DNA of 64,000 bases from Pirellulaceae bacterium (GTDB taxonomy: Bacteria > Planctomycetota > Planctomycetia > Pirellulales > Pirellulaceae): contig JAQWSU010000056.1 of assembly GCA_029243025.1 (NCBI GenBank), positions 62,001 through 126,000 of the forward strand, given 5' to 3'. The notes beneath the pieces were generated by a model. The model did no database searches. It was not told the DNA's origin and worked only from the letters and a program-made list of their open reading frames with translations. Below, piece after piece: positions 10,264 to 18,657 of this stretch (the stretch's first letter is position 1; each line of letters starts with the position of its first letter). The translations under genes were made by a program, and so were the position numbers.

Positions 10264-11064
10264 TTACATCCCAGCAATCTGCTCGATGTAGCGATCGATG
10301 GGATGATCGCTTAGATAATCCACACGGAATCGCAACGATGAATGAGCGAGCCCTCGCAAACGATCAAACGTTCGCCTGATTCCTTTCAGATTAGCGAGCT
10401 TTCCGGCCGTGTTGATGTAAAGCTCCTCAGCAGCATGCCGATAGCCAAACCAAGCGGGCGGAAGGCGAGGGACGATGTCATTGTTGTTGACCCAGCGATA
10501 ATGCTTGATATCGCAATAATTGATATAACGTCGGTCCCCGACCCGCGGGCTTCCAAAGGTGTAAAGACCGCGTGGCATCGAAGAAACATCGGACAGAAAA
10601 CAACGTCCTGCACAAATTGTCGCCATCGCACCGCCCAAAGAATGTCCCGCGAACCACAAGGGCTTTTGCTTACCGGCGATCGCTTGCTCAATTTGCGGCC
10701 AGATATCATCCGCCTCGGATTTGAAGCCTCGATGGACACGTCCCACCGTTTCAGCCGCAACGGTCAGCACATTCACATCGGCCTTCACATCGTTGACTTC
10801 GTCGGGCTCCGTACCCCGACAAACCACGATCAGATCAGATTCATTCTCCAAGCAATACGCCTGGGCTCCGTCTCGATCGTAAAACTCAACCTGAGTGATA
10901 CCAATATCTTGGACCATACACTCGACATCGCCTCGCTCAAAATAGGAAACTTTTGCTAATTCAGCAAACAACAAAGAGGCCTCGAGTAAATCCATTTCAC
11001 TCACTGGCCGGTTCGACTGCGATCGAAACTGATAGCCTTGAGTGGACGAAACCATATTTGCCAT
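10264..11064 (-). CDS. Class 3 (fungal-type) lipase family protein
   Basis: The 266-residue protein has the class 3 lipase order of motifs: IVVCRGTEPDEVNDVKAD (oxyanion strand), VHRGFKSEADDIWPQIEQAI, the nucleophile elbow WFAGHSLGGAMATICAGRC (GHSLGG serine), TFGSPRVGDRRYINYC, NNNDIVPRLPP (catalytic aspartate) and SDHPIDRYIEQI (C-terminal histidine). All three catalytic residues are present. No signal peptide is seen, so it is either cytoplasmic or exported by another route. Proteins of this family hydrolyse acylglycerols; the natural substrate is unknown. It is a single gene with no operon partner on its strand. Confidence 0.9.
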   Translation of the reverse strand: MANMVSSTQGYQFRSQSNRPVSEMDLLEASLLFAELAKVSYFERGDVECMVQDIGITQVEFYDRDGAQAYCLENESDLIVVCRGTEPDEVNDVKADVNVLTVAAETVGRVHRGFKSEADDIWPQIEQAIAGKQKPLWFAGHSLGGAMATICAGRCFLSDVSSMPRGLYTFGSPRVGDRRYINYCDIKHYRWVNNNDIVPRLPPAWFGYRHAAEELYINTAGKLANLKGIRRTFDRLRGLAHSSLRFRVDYLSDHPIDRYIEQIAGM

Positions 11065-11335
11065 CGGTGTCTCCTCGGTTTGGACATGCCATCTAACAAC
11101 ACATCGGTTGGTGTCTCTCCTTTAAACTTCCAAACTGGATTTGCGTCAAGCACAGAATGGATCGCTCAAGAACAACGAGTGCTCGGCTGGCCATGAAAGA
11201 ATTCACCAATCGCATGCGGTCGCGGGTGCAAACCCGATAGCGACTTACCCGAATTCCCATGCGCCTTCGATCCGGCTACACTGTTATCATCGACGACTCC
11301 CCCGGAAGAAATTTGAGGCAGACGAGGAACCACGC

Positions 11336-11701
11336 ATGAGCCAAGCGACAAATATTTTCGGCCGACCTCTCGAAGTCTGTTGCACCTCACCGATGACAGG
11401 TTTTTATCGCGATGGTTGCTGTAACACGGGCCCCGGCGACCTGGGGTTGCACTTGGTCTGTGCAAAAATGACGGACGAATTCCTCAAATTTTCAGCCGAT
11501 CAAGGCAATGACCTGATCACGCCCAATCCGATGGCGGCCTTTCCCGGACTCAAAACGGGGGATCGCTGGTGCCTGTGTGTCCAACGCTGGAAGGAAGCCC
11601 TCGCAGCCGGCGTGGCGCCTCCCGTGGTACTCGAGGCCACACACATATCAACCCTAGAATTTGTTGACCTCAGCGATCTTGAGTCGCACACGGCCGATTA
11701 G
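11336..11701 (+). CDS. DUF2237 family protein
   Basis: The 121-residue protein is a complete DUF2237 domain: NIFGRPLEVCCTSPMTGFYR, DGCCNTGPGDLGLHLVCAKM, TDEFLKFSADQGNDLITPNP, FPGLKTGDRWCLCVQRWKEA and PPVVLEATHISTLEFV. It is rich in conserved cysteines (CC, CC, C, CxC). The family is widespread in bacteria and plants, but its biochemical role is not established. The ATG at 11336 is chosen over an upstream in-frame ATG at 11141 because the family begins right here and a GAGGAA ribosome-binding sequence sits 5-10 nt before it. It converges with the HAD gene, with only 4 nt between the two stops. Confidence 0.9.
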   Translation: MSQATNIFGRPLEVCCTSPMTGFYRDGCCNTGPGDLGLHLVCAKMTDEFLKFSADQGNDLITPNPMAAFPGLKTGDRWCLCVQRWKEALAAGVAPPVVLEATHISTLEFVDLSDLESHTAD

Positions 11702-11705
11702 CGGA

Positions 11706-12299
11706 TCAAGCAATGATGATTGAACGACGAACGAGCTCCTCCCGAACCCCGTGGTGATCGTCAATCAACACGCTGTCCATCCCAACTGCTCGGGCCGCTT
11801 CGACATTTCCGAGACGATCATCGACAAAAAAGCATTCGTTCATGGGAATCTGCAACTCGCGTTCAACCACCCGATAGGACTCTGGATCCGGCTTACGAAA
11901 TCCCGTCTTGCAGGAGACAAACGTCCAATCGAGATACCGGGAGAGCTTGAGTTTGTCTTCGATTATTTCGAACCAGATAGGATAATTCGACAAAGCATGT
12001 ATCTGGAAACCTAACCCATGCAACTCAACCATCAACGCCTGCATTCCGTCAAGCCAATCATAAGCATCATGCAAACATTGCCGTAGTTTCTGCGGATCGA
12101 CAGAGCGTCCATCGCGGAAAAACTGATCACAGAATTGTTGTTCATCGATCCGACCTTTCTCAAACTCAATCCAAGCGGTCGGATCCACCTCAGCTCGAAG
12201 TTGCTCCAAAGACATCTGAAAAAAACGGGGCATGGCCTCTAAAAACGGTTCGGTAACCAGGGTTCCCATGACATCGAAGAGTAGTAGAGGACGTTTCAT
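11706..12299 (-). CDS. HAD superfamily hydrolase
   Basis: The ATG at 12299 gives 197 residues beginning MKRPLLLFDVMGTLVTEP. HAD motif I is D9-V-M-G-T, with the nucleophilic Asp present but Met at the +2 position that usually holds the acid/base Asp. Motif II is IHALSNYP, motif III GFRKPDPES (Lys) and motif IV FFVDDRLGNVEAA. The rest looks functional, and a D-x-M pattern also occurs in a plant/cyanobacterial HAD subfamily, so this is more likely subfamily character than decay. It is a cytoplasmic, probably small-molecule phosphohydrolase; the substrate is unknown. A longer reading frame to 12377 lacks family support. Confidence 0.85.
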   Translation of the reverse strand: MKRPLLLFDVMGTLVTEPFLEAMPRFFQMSLEQLRAEVDPTAWIEFEKGRIDEQQFCDQFFRDGRSVDPQKLRQCLHDAYDWLDGMQALMVELHGLGFQIHALSNYPIWFEIIEDKLKLSRYLDWTFVSCKTGFRKPDPESYRVVERELQIPMNECFFVDDRLGNVEAARAVGMDSVLIDDHHGVREELVRRSIIIA

Positions 12300-12480
12300 C
12301 AAATGGGTTTCCAGTTTGCTGGTTGTTCGGATTTTGGCATCATGAGGCGGGTTTCCCCTGCTGTCAAGCCACGCCAATAACGATTCAAATAACAGAAGCC
12401 GTTCGCTACCGATCGTTTTTTTCGACTAGATCCCCGCTGGCAACTTAGACGCCGGCAACTTAGAAACCGTCCCCTCCGCC

Positions 12481-13749
12481 ATGCCATCCGCCACTCGATT
12501 CGCACCCACCTACTCGGAAGTCATCGTGATTGGCGGAGGCGCCGCCGGCTTGCTGGCTGCAATCGCAGCGGCTGAACGCGACAAACAAGTCCGGCTGCTC
12601 GAAAAAAACAGCAAAGCGGGTGTGAAAATCTTGATGTCTGGGGGGACTCGTTGCAATATCACCCAGTCAACCGACCGACGCGGAATCGTGACTGCCTTTG
12701 GCGAGCAAGGTAATTTCCTCCATTCAGCCTTGGCTGCTTTGAGTCCGGACGATCTGGTCGATCTGTTTGAATCCGAAGGAGTTGCCACCAAAGTCGAGTC
12801 AACCGGAAAGATTTTCCCAGTCAGCGATCGGGCGGTCGATGTTCGCGACGCACTCCTACAACGACTCCACCGATCCGGAGCTCAACTTGATTTAAATTCA
12901 GCGGTCAGCAGCTTCAACCCGACGGAAGATGGCTTCGAAATCAGCTCCGCGGCGGGCCAGTTTCACTGCCAGAAATTAATTCTAACAGTTGGCGGACAGT
13001 CATACCCGGAGTGTGGAACGGCCGGTGACGGCTATGCTTGGGCAAAATCCATGGGCCATGCAATCGTACCACCTCGTCCCGCGCTCGTCCCAATCACGAC
13101 CGATTCAAGCTGGATTCACGAGCTACGCGGCGTAACGATTGAAGACGTAAGCCTCACAATTGGGCAGCCTTCTTCCGATGGAAAGCAAAAACCGATCGCC
13201 CAGCGGCGTGGCTCAATGGTGCTAACCCATTTTGGGTTATCCGGTCCGGTCGTCTTGGATATCAGCCGCGTAATCACGCGCGCCGACAACCGTAAGGACC
13301 TCATTTTGAACTGCGACTTCCTGCCCCGCTTGTCAGCAAAGGAAACAGAACAAGAGTTAGAGCGTTTATGTCGCCACGATGGTGGTCGCCTTGTTCACCC
13401 AACACTCTCAACCCTCTCGCTGCCGAAACGATTGATTGAACAACTCATCATCTCAGCAACGATTCCCAGCGAACGCCGTGCGGCCGAACTGTCTCGACAA
13501 GAACGCGGTCGGTTAATCCGTGCGATAAAGGCAACAACAATCGATATCGCCGGCACGCTGGGATTCAAGAAGGCGGAGGTCACCGCAGGCGGCGTGTCTC
13601 GCGATGAAGTTGATTCGCGTGACATGCAGAGCAAATTGGTCGCTGGACTATATTTGGCTGGTGAAATCTTGGACTTGGACGGACCGATTGGTGGCTACAA
13701 TTTCCAGGCGGCCTTCAGTACGGGCTGGCTGGCGGGCAATTCAGTCTAG
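12481..13749 (+). CDS. FAD-dependent oxidoreductase, BaiN/HI0933 family
   Basis: The protein is a 422-residue flavoprotein. The dinucleotide-binding motif VIVIGGGAAGLLAAIAAAER is at residues 14-33, followed by LLEKNSKAGVKILMSGGTRCNIT, the hallmark of the HI0933/YhiN/BaiN family. GQSYPECGTAGDGYAWAKSMGH and the C-terminal AGLYLAGEILDLDGPIGGYN are also standard, with the last closing the FAD site. Members reduce steroid or other enoyl substrates, or are uncharacterised (YhiN). Which of these applies cannot be decided here. It is cytoplasmic, intact and monocistronic. Confidence 0.93.
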   Translation: MPSATRFAPTYSEVIVIGGGAAGLLAAIAAAERDKQVRLLEKNSKAGVKILMSGGTRCNITQSTDRRGIVTAFGEQGNFLHSALAALSPDDLVDLFESEGVATKVESTGKIFPVSDRAVDVRDALLQRLHRSGAQLDLNSAVSSFNPTEDGFEISSAAGQFHCQKLILTVGGQSYPECGTAGDGYAWAKSMGHAIVPPRPALVPITTDSSWIHELRGVTIEDVSLTIGQPSSDGKQKPIAQRRGSMVLTHFGLSGPVVLDISRVITRADNRKDLILNCDFLPRLSAKETEQELERLCRHDGGRLVHPTLSTLSLPKRLIEQLIISATIPSERRAAELSRQERGRLIRAIKATTIDIAGTLGFKKAEVTAGGVSRDEVDSRDMQSKLVAGLYLAGEILDLDGPIGGYNFQAAFSTGWLAGNSV

Positions 13750-13779
13750 TCTGCCGGCCGGGAATTCTCCCCCACCTCT

Positions 13780-14169
13780 TCACTCGGACAAGCTCATCCA
13801 TTCAGGGATGCGCTGAACGGCGCCCTCACGATTCACGACCGCAAGCGTGATCTGAGCCTGAGCCAAAGGTTCATCATCCCGAAAAATCAAATATTCATGT
13901 TCGATTTTGGCCGCTGTAACTCGTTTGACGTGCGTTTCAATCTTCAAAACATCGTCGTACCGCGCGGGGCGTTGATACTTACAAAGTGCCTTGACCACAA
14001 CGACCAACAATCCTTCCTCTTCCATGCGGCGGTAACTTCCTCCTGAAGCCCGCAACAATTCGGTGCGTCCTAATTCGAAGTAGGTAAAATAATTCGCATG
14101 ATGAACGAATCCCATGGGATCAGTTTCGTTATACCGAACACGAATTTCGATAGCGTGTGACGTCAGCAT
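13780..14169 (-). CDS. Acyl-CoA thioesterase, 4HBT/YbgC type hotdog
   Basis: The 129-residue protein begins MLTSHAIEIRVRYNETDPMG. RYNETDPMGFVHHANYFTYFELGRTELL is the 4-hydroxybenzoyl-CoA thioesterase signature, with the catalytic Asp in TDPMG. The remaining hotdog strands (VVVVKALCKYQRPARYDDVL, KIEHEYLIFRDDEPLAQAQI) are complete. YbgC-type enzymes hydrolyse short acyl-CoA or acyl-ACP thioesters in the cytoplasm. The ATG at 14169 fits the family start; a longer frame to 14223 would run into the upstream hydrolase gene. It lies 22 nt downstream of that hydrolase, so the two could be cotranscribed. Confidence 0.9.
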   Translation of the reverse strand: MLTSHAIEIRVRYNETDPMGFVHHANYFTYFELGRTELLRASGGSYRRMEEEGLLVVVVKALCKYQRPARYDDVLKIETHVKRVTAAKIEHEYLIFRDDEPLAQAQITLAVVNREGAVQRIPEWMSLSE

Positions 14170-14191
14170 AAGAGTTCCTGGCCAGCAACGA

Positions 14192-15163
14192 TTAGATAGG
14201 CCGACGTTTTTGTTCCGAAACAAAATAGCCGTTGCGCAGAAACATCAGCACGGCCTCACGAACCGGCTTTTGATCCATGATGAAGGTGTGCATGGCGAGA
14301 ACAACGAGAAAATCGCGAGCCCCCATCAATTTGGTCTCTGCGACACTCACGACCAAATCATCGGGCCCATCGATCAATGGATTGCCATCCTGGGGTTTGT
14401 TGACGTCACCCGCAATAACTCCAAATTCCTGTTTCGGCGTGGCAAGCGTTTGCTGCACGAGATTCCATTCACGAGCAAGTTCAGATCCGCTGGTGCCAAC
14501 CAAGAAATGAAACAGACCGATGTTTTGCATACGTTCTGCCATTTGGGCACCTCCATTGGGCGGAGCCAACATGACAATCCGCCCGACTCGAGGCCCCACA
14601 TGAGGCGATCGCGCCTGCAATTGATCGTGAAGATAGCGACGAATCACCAGATTCCCAAGGCTATGCCCGACGAAGTCCACTTGTTTCACTTCATCGAGCC
14701 CCGAGATGACATCCTTCAATGCTTTGGCGTGGGCGGCAATCCCATCGCGAGTGCTCGCATAGGAAACATTTACCACGTCAACATCGTCATTGGCTTTGAG
14801 GAATTCACCCAGTCCTTTCATGGATTGGCGGGAGCGTCCCAGCCCGTGCAAGGTGATCACAACGCGAGGTTTTAGCTTGGCAATCGGCAGCGAGCCGCGA
14901 AGACGATCAAATTCTTTCCGGCAGTGCTCGAAACTCCCCCAAGCTTGCCGACGATTTTGTTCGTCGAGTAAGCGATGATGCCCGGTGATCACGTAACGCT
15001 GAATACGCCACCCCTGGAAGACCAAATGGTCCGTCCATAGTTGCTTGCCTCCCAGCGTTCTGCCTGGCGCCGCCTTCGGCCGGGCTGGGTTTTGAGCGGC
15101 GCAGGTTGTCACCAATCCGTGGAACAGAAAAGGCACGACGACGAGCAAACCCAGTCGCTTCAC
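14192..15163 (-). CDS. Secreted alpha/beta hydrolase (lipase/PGAP1-like)
   Basis: The alpha/beta hydrolase core shows RVVITLHGLGRSRQSMKGLG (HGLG oxyanion turn), QVDFVGHSLGNLVIRRYLHD (GHSLG nucleophile elbow), IVMLAPPNGGAQMAE and a C-terminal histidine in VVLAMHTFIMDQ. It resembles triacylglycerol lipase/PGAP1-like esterases. The frame is open to 15358, but that stretch overlaps the cysteine-rich gene upstream. The GTG at 15163 leads directly into a good signal peptide (VKRLGLLVVVPFLFHGLVTTCAAQ), so it is preferred; the protein is then about 323 residues and exported. It is the last or second-last gene of the molybdenum hydroxylase run of minus-strand genes. A functional tie is unproven. Confidence 0.82.
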   Translation of the reverse strand: MKRLGLLVVVPFLFHGLVTTCAAQNPARPKAAPGRTLGGKQLWTDHLVFQGWRIQRYVITGHHRLLDEQNRRQAWGSFEHCRKEFDRLRGSLPIAKLKPRVVITLHGLGRSRQSMKGLGEFLKANDDVDVVNVSYASTRDGIAAHAKALKDVISGLDEVKQVDFVGHSLGNLVIRRYLHDQLQARSPHVGPRVGRIVMLAPPNGGAQMAERMQNIGLFHFLVGTSGSELAREWNLVQQTLATPKQEFGVIAGDVNKPQDGNPLIDGPDDLVVSVAETKLMGARDFLVVLAMHTFIMDQKPVREAVLMFLRNGYFVSEQKRRPI

Positions 15164-15197
15164 CGCTAAGTTCCACGACCATGTGCGAAATAACTTG

Positions 15198-15437
15198 CTA
15201 GGGTCGAGCGACGAAACAACCTCGTCCTTCCGTGCACGCCTGGCGAACCACAACTTCTTCGTCGGGCCCGATAACATGCTGTGTTTTGTTGCACCAGCAG
15301 TTGTACCGGTGACCACCCGCTTCGGTGGGGTCAATCGGATCAGGATCGCCTGTGACATAGATTTCCTTGCTGCGAAGGTGCATGCAGGGGGGAAGCTTTA
15401 CGATCTCAAGATTATCAAATGAACGCTGGTAAGACAT
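15198..15437 (-). CDS. Small cysteine-rich protein coupled to the Mo-hydroxylase genes
   Basis: The 79-residue soluble protein has five cysteines: C18 in PPCMHLRSKEIY, C47 and C49 in RYNCWCNKTQHVIGPDEE, C68 and C74 in QACTEGRGCF. The spacing suggests a bound metal (Zn or Fe-S) or disulfides, but no named family was recognised. The ATG at 15437 is 8 nt after GAGGA, and the stop of the FAD subunit gene (TGA at 15440-15442) lies just before it. It is therefore very likely translated from the same mRNA as the three hydroxylase subunits. The hydrolase gene begins 35 nt after its end. Role unknown. Confidence 0.7.
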   Translation of the reverse strand: MSYQRSFDNLEIVKLPPCMHLRSKEIYVTGDPDPIDPTEAGGHRYNCWCNKTQHVIGPDEEVVVRQACTEGRGCFVARP

Positions 15438-15439
15438 CG

Positions 15440-16432
15440 TCAAAATCCTCCCGTATCGAGTCCGGCGGCCCGCAAAATCGCACGCTGCACGGCAACCTGG
15501 GCCAGTTGAACTTTGTATTCGTTTTCCGACAGTGGCATCGCATCCCTTACAGCGGCCAGGCCAGCCTGCCTGGCAGTTTCTTGATTGACGGGTTGGCCGG
15601 TCAACACGGCTTCCGCCTCCGCAGAAATCCAGGGGGTCGGGGCCACTTGTCCCATCACGATACGAGCATGCTGGACAACGCCGGCAGCGACCGCGAACGT
15701 AGCGGCAGCGGCGGCCAGCGGAGCGTCCGGACCTTCGCCCTGCCGAACTTCATAGGAAGCACTGAGCTCTCCCTGATCCTGTGGCAAAATCAGATGAGTC
15801 AGTAACTGATTGGGCAACAAACTGTTCTCTCGTTCCGTCTCGCTGCCTGGCGTTTGAAACAATCGTTCCAATGAAACGATCGACTCATCCTCCGGGTTAG
15901 GGCCCAAAATCCGGACTTGGGCCTGCAGCGAGATCAGCGCTGGCGCCAAGCGTGAGGCATTGACAAATTTCGCAGCGCCTCGATTCCCGAGAATCGCATG
16001 AAAACGATTATCACCTTGCACAACAGTCCTACCGCCATCGGCCAGCAAACCATGACCATCTCGGAAGTACCAGCATTGAGGGCGACGGAGCAGTTCACCG
16101 CCCAGCGTCCCCTGCGCTTGCAACTGCAGGCTATTGATCCCCTGGATTGCATGCTTAACCGCCGGGTAGGGATCGGTCAGCGAGCTGCCAAGAAAATCGT
16201 CCAGGTTTACCCCCGTCCCAATCCAGAGATTGCCCAGAGGATCGCGGTCAACGGTGCGAATGGAATCAATTCGCCCAATGTCAACCACACGCTGCGGTGT
16301 GACGACCATGCGTTTCATTAATCCGACCAGATCCGTCCCACCGGCTAATAATTCAGTGTGCCCTGGCTGCGATGAAAGCAACTCCAATGCTTCCGCCTCA
16401 GTTTTCGGCTGAGCAAATTCAAAATTCTTCAT
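15440..16432 (-). CDS. Molybdenum hydroxylase FAD-binding subunit (PaoB/YagS-like)
   Basis: The 330-residue subunit has the FAD-binding signature of xanthine-dehydrogenase medium chains: ELLAGGTDLVGLMKRMV (residues 27-43) and GTLGGELLRRPQCWYFRDG, followed by the C-terminal CO-dehydrogenase-flavoprotein domain (DAPLAAAAATF, ARIVMGQVAPTPW). E. coli PaoB holds an extra [4Fe-4S] cluster through cysteines after the RxxCxYFRD block. Here only C120 remains and it is the only cysteine in the protein, so that cluster cannot form. The gene is 2 nt downstream of the Mo subunit gene and is followed by the cysteine-rich small gene. FAD would normally pass substrate electrons to the final acceptor. Confidence 0.92.
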   Translation of the reverse strand: MKNFEFAQPKTEAEALELLSSQPGHTELLAGGTDLVGLMKRMVVTPQRVVDIGRIDSIRTVDRDPLGNLWIGTGVNLDDFLGSSLTDPYPAVKHAIQGINSLQLQAQGTLGGELLRRPQCWYFRDGHGLLADGGRTVVQGDNRFHAILGNRGAAKFVNASRLAPALISLQAQVRILGPNPEDESIVSLERLFQTPGSETERENSLLPNQLLTHLILPQDQGELSASYEVRQGEGPDAPLAAAAATFAVAAGVVQHARIVMGQVAPTPWISAEAEAVLTGQPVNQETARQAGLAAVRDAMPLSENEYKVQLAQVAVQRAILRAAGLDTGGF

Positions 16433-16434
16433 GG

Positions 16435-18657
16435 CTAGACTCTCGCTTTCTTCAGCGCCTCGAGCACTCGTTGCGGCGTTGCGGGCAAGATGGGAACACG
16501 AACTCCAGTCGCGTTGCAGATCGCATTTGAAATCGCAGCACCGCCGCTAATGGCAGGTGGTTCACCGAGGCCGATTACACCACGTTGCCGTTCGCTTTCC
16601 GGTTCGTACATCTCGACAACGATCTCCCCAATGTCACCCAATCGTGGTAAGCGATAATCGGAAAGTTCGCTGTTTACAAAGGCCCCCGTTTTGGGATCAT
16701 TAATACGTTGCTCGAACAGACCCGCTGCAATCGACATGATCACCGCACCGTAGATTTGACTTTCCGCCGTTTTCCGATTGACAACCAATCCCATATCCTG
16801 GACGGCAACAAATCGTTTCACCTTGACGACCCCAGTCTCCGTATCAACGGCCACATGGGCCATCTGGACACCACCGACGCCAGTATTCGACAACGGGCTC
16901 TTCGTACCACGTTGATAATTGGCAGTCACTTCCAACGGTTGTATACCGAGCAGAGCACAAGCCTGTTTCCAAGCCAGCCCTTTATTCGACCCTGCGACTT
17001 CGATCCGTCCGTCGACTGCTTGAAGCTGATCGGCAGGAACCTGCAGTTTTTTCGCCACAAGCTCAAACAGTTTTTGCAAAGCGTCCTGCCCCACGCGGCG
17101 GTGAGATTCACTGACCGCGCCCACTGTCGTACTCCCTCCGGAAGCGCCGCTAAACGGGTAGGTCGAGTGGCCGATATTGACTTTAACTGCCTCGATTGGC
17201 AACCCAAACGTTTCGGCCAACACCATGGCACAGACCGTGCGGGTTCCGGTCCCCAGATCTTGCGTTCCGCAGTACGACTCCACACCGCCATCCGGATGAA
17301 TTTTCAACAGACAACTGGAAGTGTTCGCAGTACCGCCCCAGGTGTGGATACCGATACCAAGTCCTTCGACAACCGCGCCGTTTTTCGGACCTTTGCCATG
17401 CGGATGCCAATTCGCGTCCCAACCGATCCGATCGGCAGCGATTTCCAACTGTTCCAAATACAGCAACTGCTTGTCCACCGAAATATTTTTCAGGTTACGC
17501 AGGAACACATCGAGGCTGCTGATGCCCATCACGGCAGCCAGATCATCGTAGGCAGTCTGCGTGATTGCACAGGCTTGCGGATGATTGGGAGCTCTCCAGG
17601 CCACCGACGGTTCGTTATTGGTTTCGATTCCCGTCGCTCGACGCCGAAAGTTTGGCGGTTGGTAGACGTAAGGAATTTGATTTTGGCTCACGGTTCCGCC
17701 ATTGAAGCCGGTCGTTCCCCAGTGGTGCGAATCCCAAACTTGCACCACGCCGTTCTCATCAGCTCCGAGACGAACTTGCAAGAAACCGGAAGGTCGATTT
17801 CCACCAATTTTCAATTCTTGATCTCGATCGAGCATAAACTTGACGGGACGGCCTGTCGCTTTGGAGATTTGAGCAGCAGCAATACTCCAATAGTCAGGCT
17901 TAAATTTGCTACCAAAGCCACCTCCAATGTATTCGCAGGTTACGTCGACGTCGTCAGCTGTAATCTCCAGCGCATCCGCGAATCCGTCGTCAGTCCGTGA
18001 AACATTTTGAGTTGAAAGGAAGACATTCAGCTTGTCACCATTCCACTGTAATGTGGATCCGTGCGGCTCCAAGCAACAGTGGGTAATCGCGTCGATACCG
18101 TAAAAACCTTCAACGACAAATTTCGACTCATTCAACAAGCGTTGGAGTTCTTCGTCCTCAAAGGCTTCTTCATCTTCGACATCGTCATCCGGCTCGGAAA
18201 CCAACTCGATTTTACCGCCCGCACGCTTAGTGCGTCCCGCAGCTTCCGCCGCCTCCACATCTTGATCCAGCACAAACACGTCGAGCAAATCATATTTCAC
18301 ATTAAGTTTCTCAACGCCTTCGCGAGCAGCGCCTTCCGTTTCGGCAGCAACGGCCGCAATCAATTCACCTTGGGTGCGAATTTCGACTGCATCATCGCCA
18401 GCCTGTTTTGGTGCGCGCATCAGCTGCACATGGACAACACCCGGTACCTTCATTGCCTCAGTAACATCGACGGAGACCACTTTGCAATGAGCATGAGGAC
18501 ATCCAAGAGCTTGAACGATCAATTGCTTGGGCAAATTCACGTCGTAGGTGTACTTTGCGGTACCGGTCGATTTTTCCGGACCATCCAAACGTTTGATTCG
18601 CTTGCCGATTAGCGATGATTTATTCGCCGCTGGCCAGTTATAGGTTGTCTCAGCCAT
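16435..18657 (-). CDS. Molybdenum hydroxylase catalytic (molybdopterin) subunit, PaoC/YagR-like
   Basis: The 740-residue large subunit of the xanthine dehydrogenase/aldehyde oxidase superfamily starts with the small a/b-hammerhead domain (IGKRIKRLDGPEKSTGTAKY). The Mo-binding blocks are EPHGSTLQWNGDKLNVFLST, EYIGGGFGSKFKPDYWSIAA, QDLGTGTRTVCAMVLAE and GASGGSTTVGAVSES. The C-terminal GVIGLGEPPAISGGAAISNA contains the expected catalytic glutamate (about E699). It belongs to the type using molybdopterin cytosine dinucleotide, which fits the MocA-like gene at 21633. The gene overlaps the iron-sulfur subunit gene by 8 nt. Substrate (aldehyde, purine or other) cannot be predicted. It has no signal peptide of its own; export with the Tat-bearing small subunit is likely. 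Confidence 0.95.
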   Translation of the reverse strand: MAETTYNWPAANKSSLIGKRIKRLDGPEKSTGTAKYTYDVNLPKQLIVQALGCPHAHCKVVSVDVTEAMKVPGVVHVQLMRAPKQAGDDAVEIRTQGELIAAVAAETEGAAREGVEKLNVKYDLLDVFVLDQDVEAAEAAGRTKRAGGKIELVSEPDDDVEDEEAFEDEELQRLLNESKFVVEGFYGIDAITHCCLEPHGSTLQWNGDKLNVFLSTQNVSRTDDGFADALEITADDVDVTCEYIGGGFGSKFKPDYWSIAAAQISKATGRPVKFMLDRDQELKIGGNRPSGFLQVRLGADENGVVQVWDSHHWGTTGFNGGTVSQNQIPYVYQPPNFRRRATGIETNNEPSVAWRAPNHPQACAITQTAYDDLAAVMGISSLDVFLRNLKNISVDKQLLYLEQLEIAADRIGWDANWHPHGKGPKNGAVVEGLGIGIHTWGGTANTSSCLLKIHPDGGVESYCGTQDLGTGTRTVCAMVLAETFGLPIEAVKVNIGHSTYPFSGASGGSTTVGAVSESHRRVGQDALQKLFELVAKKLQVPADQLQAVDGRIEVAGSNKGLAWKQACALLGIQPLEVTANYQRGTKSPLSNTGVGGVQMAHVAVDTETGVVKVKRFVAVQDMGLVVNRKTAESQIYGAVIMSIAAGLFEQRINDPKTGAFVNSELSDYRLPRLGDIGEIVVEMYEPESERQRGVIGLGEPPAISGGAAISNAICNATGVRVPILPATPQRVLEALKKARV

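Noticed and set aside
11706-12299. HAD protein as a catalytically dead enzyme because of Met at the second Asp position
   Set aside because: D-x-M also occurs in a plant/cyanobacterial HAD subfamily, and all other motifs are intact, so loss of activity cannot be claimed.
16708-18000. Long (430-codon) plus-strand open frame
   Set aside because: It is antisense to the molybdopterin subunit, whose motifs are clear; the antisense product has no recognisable fold.
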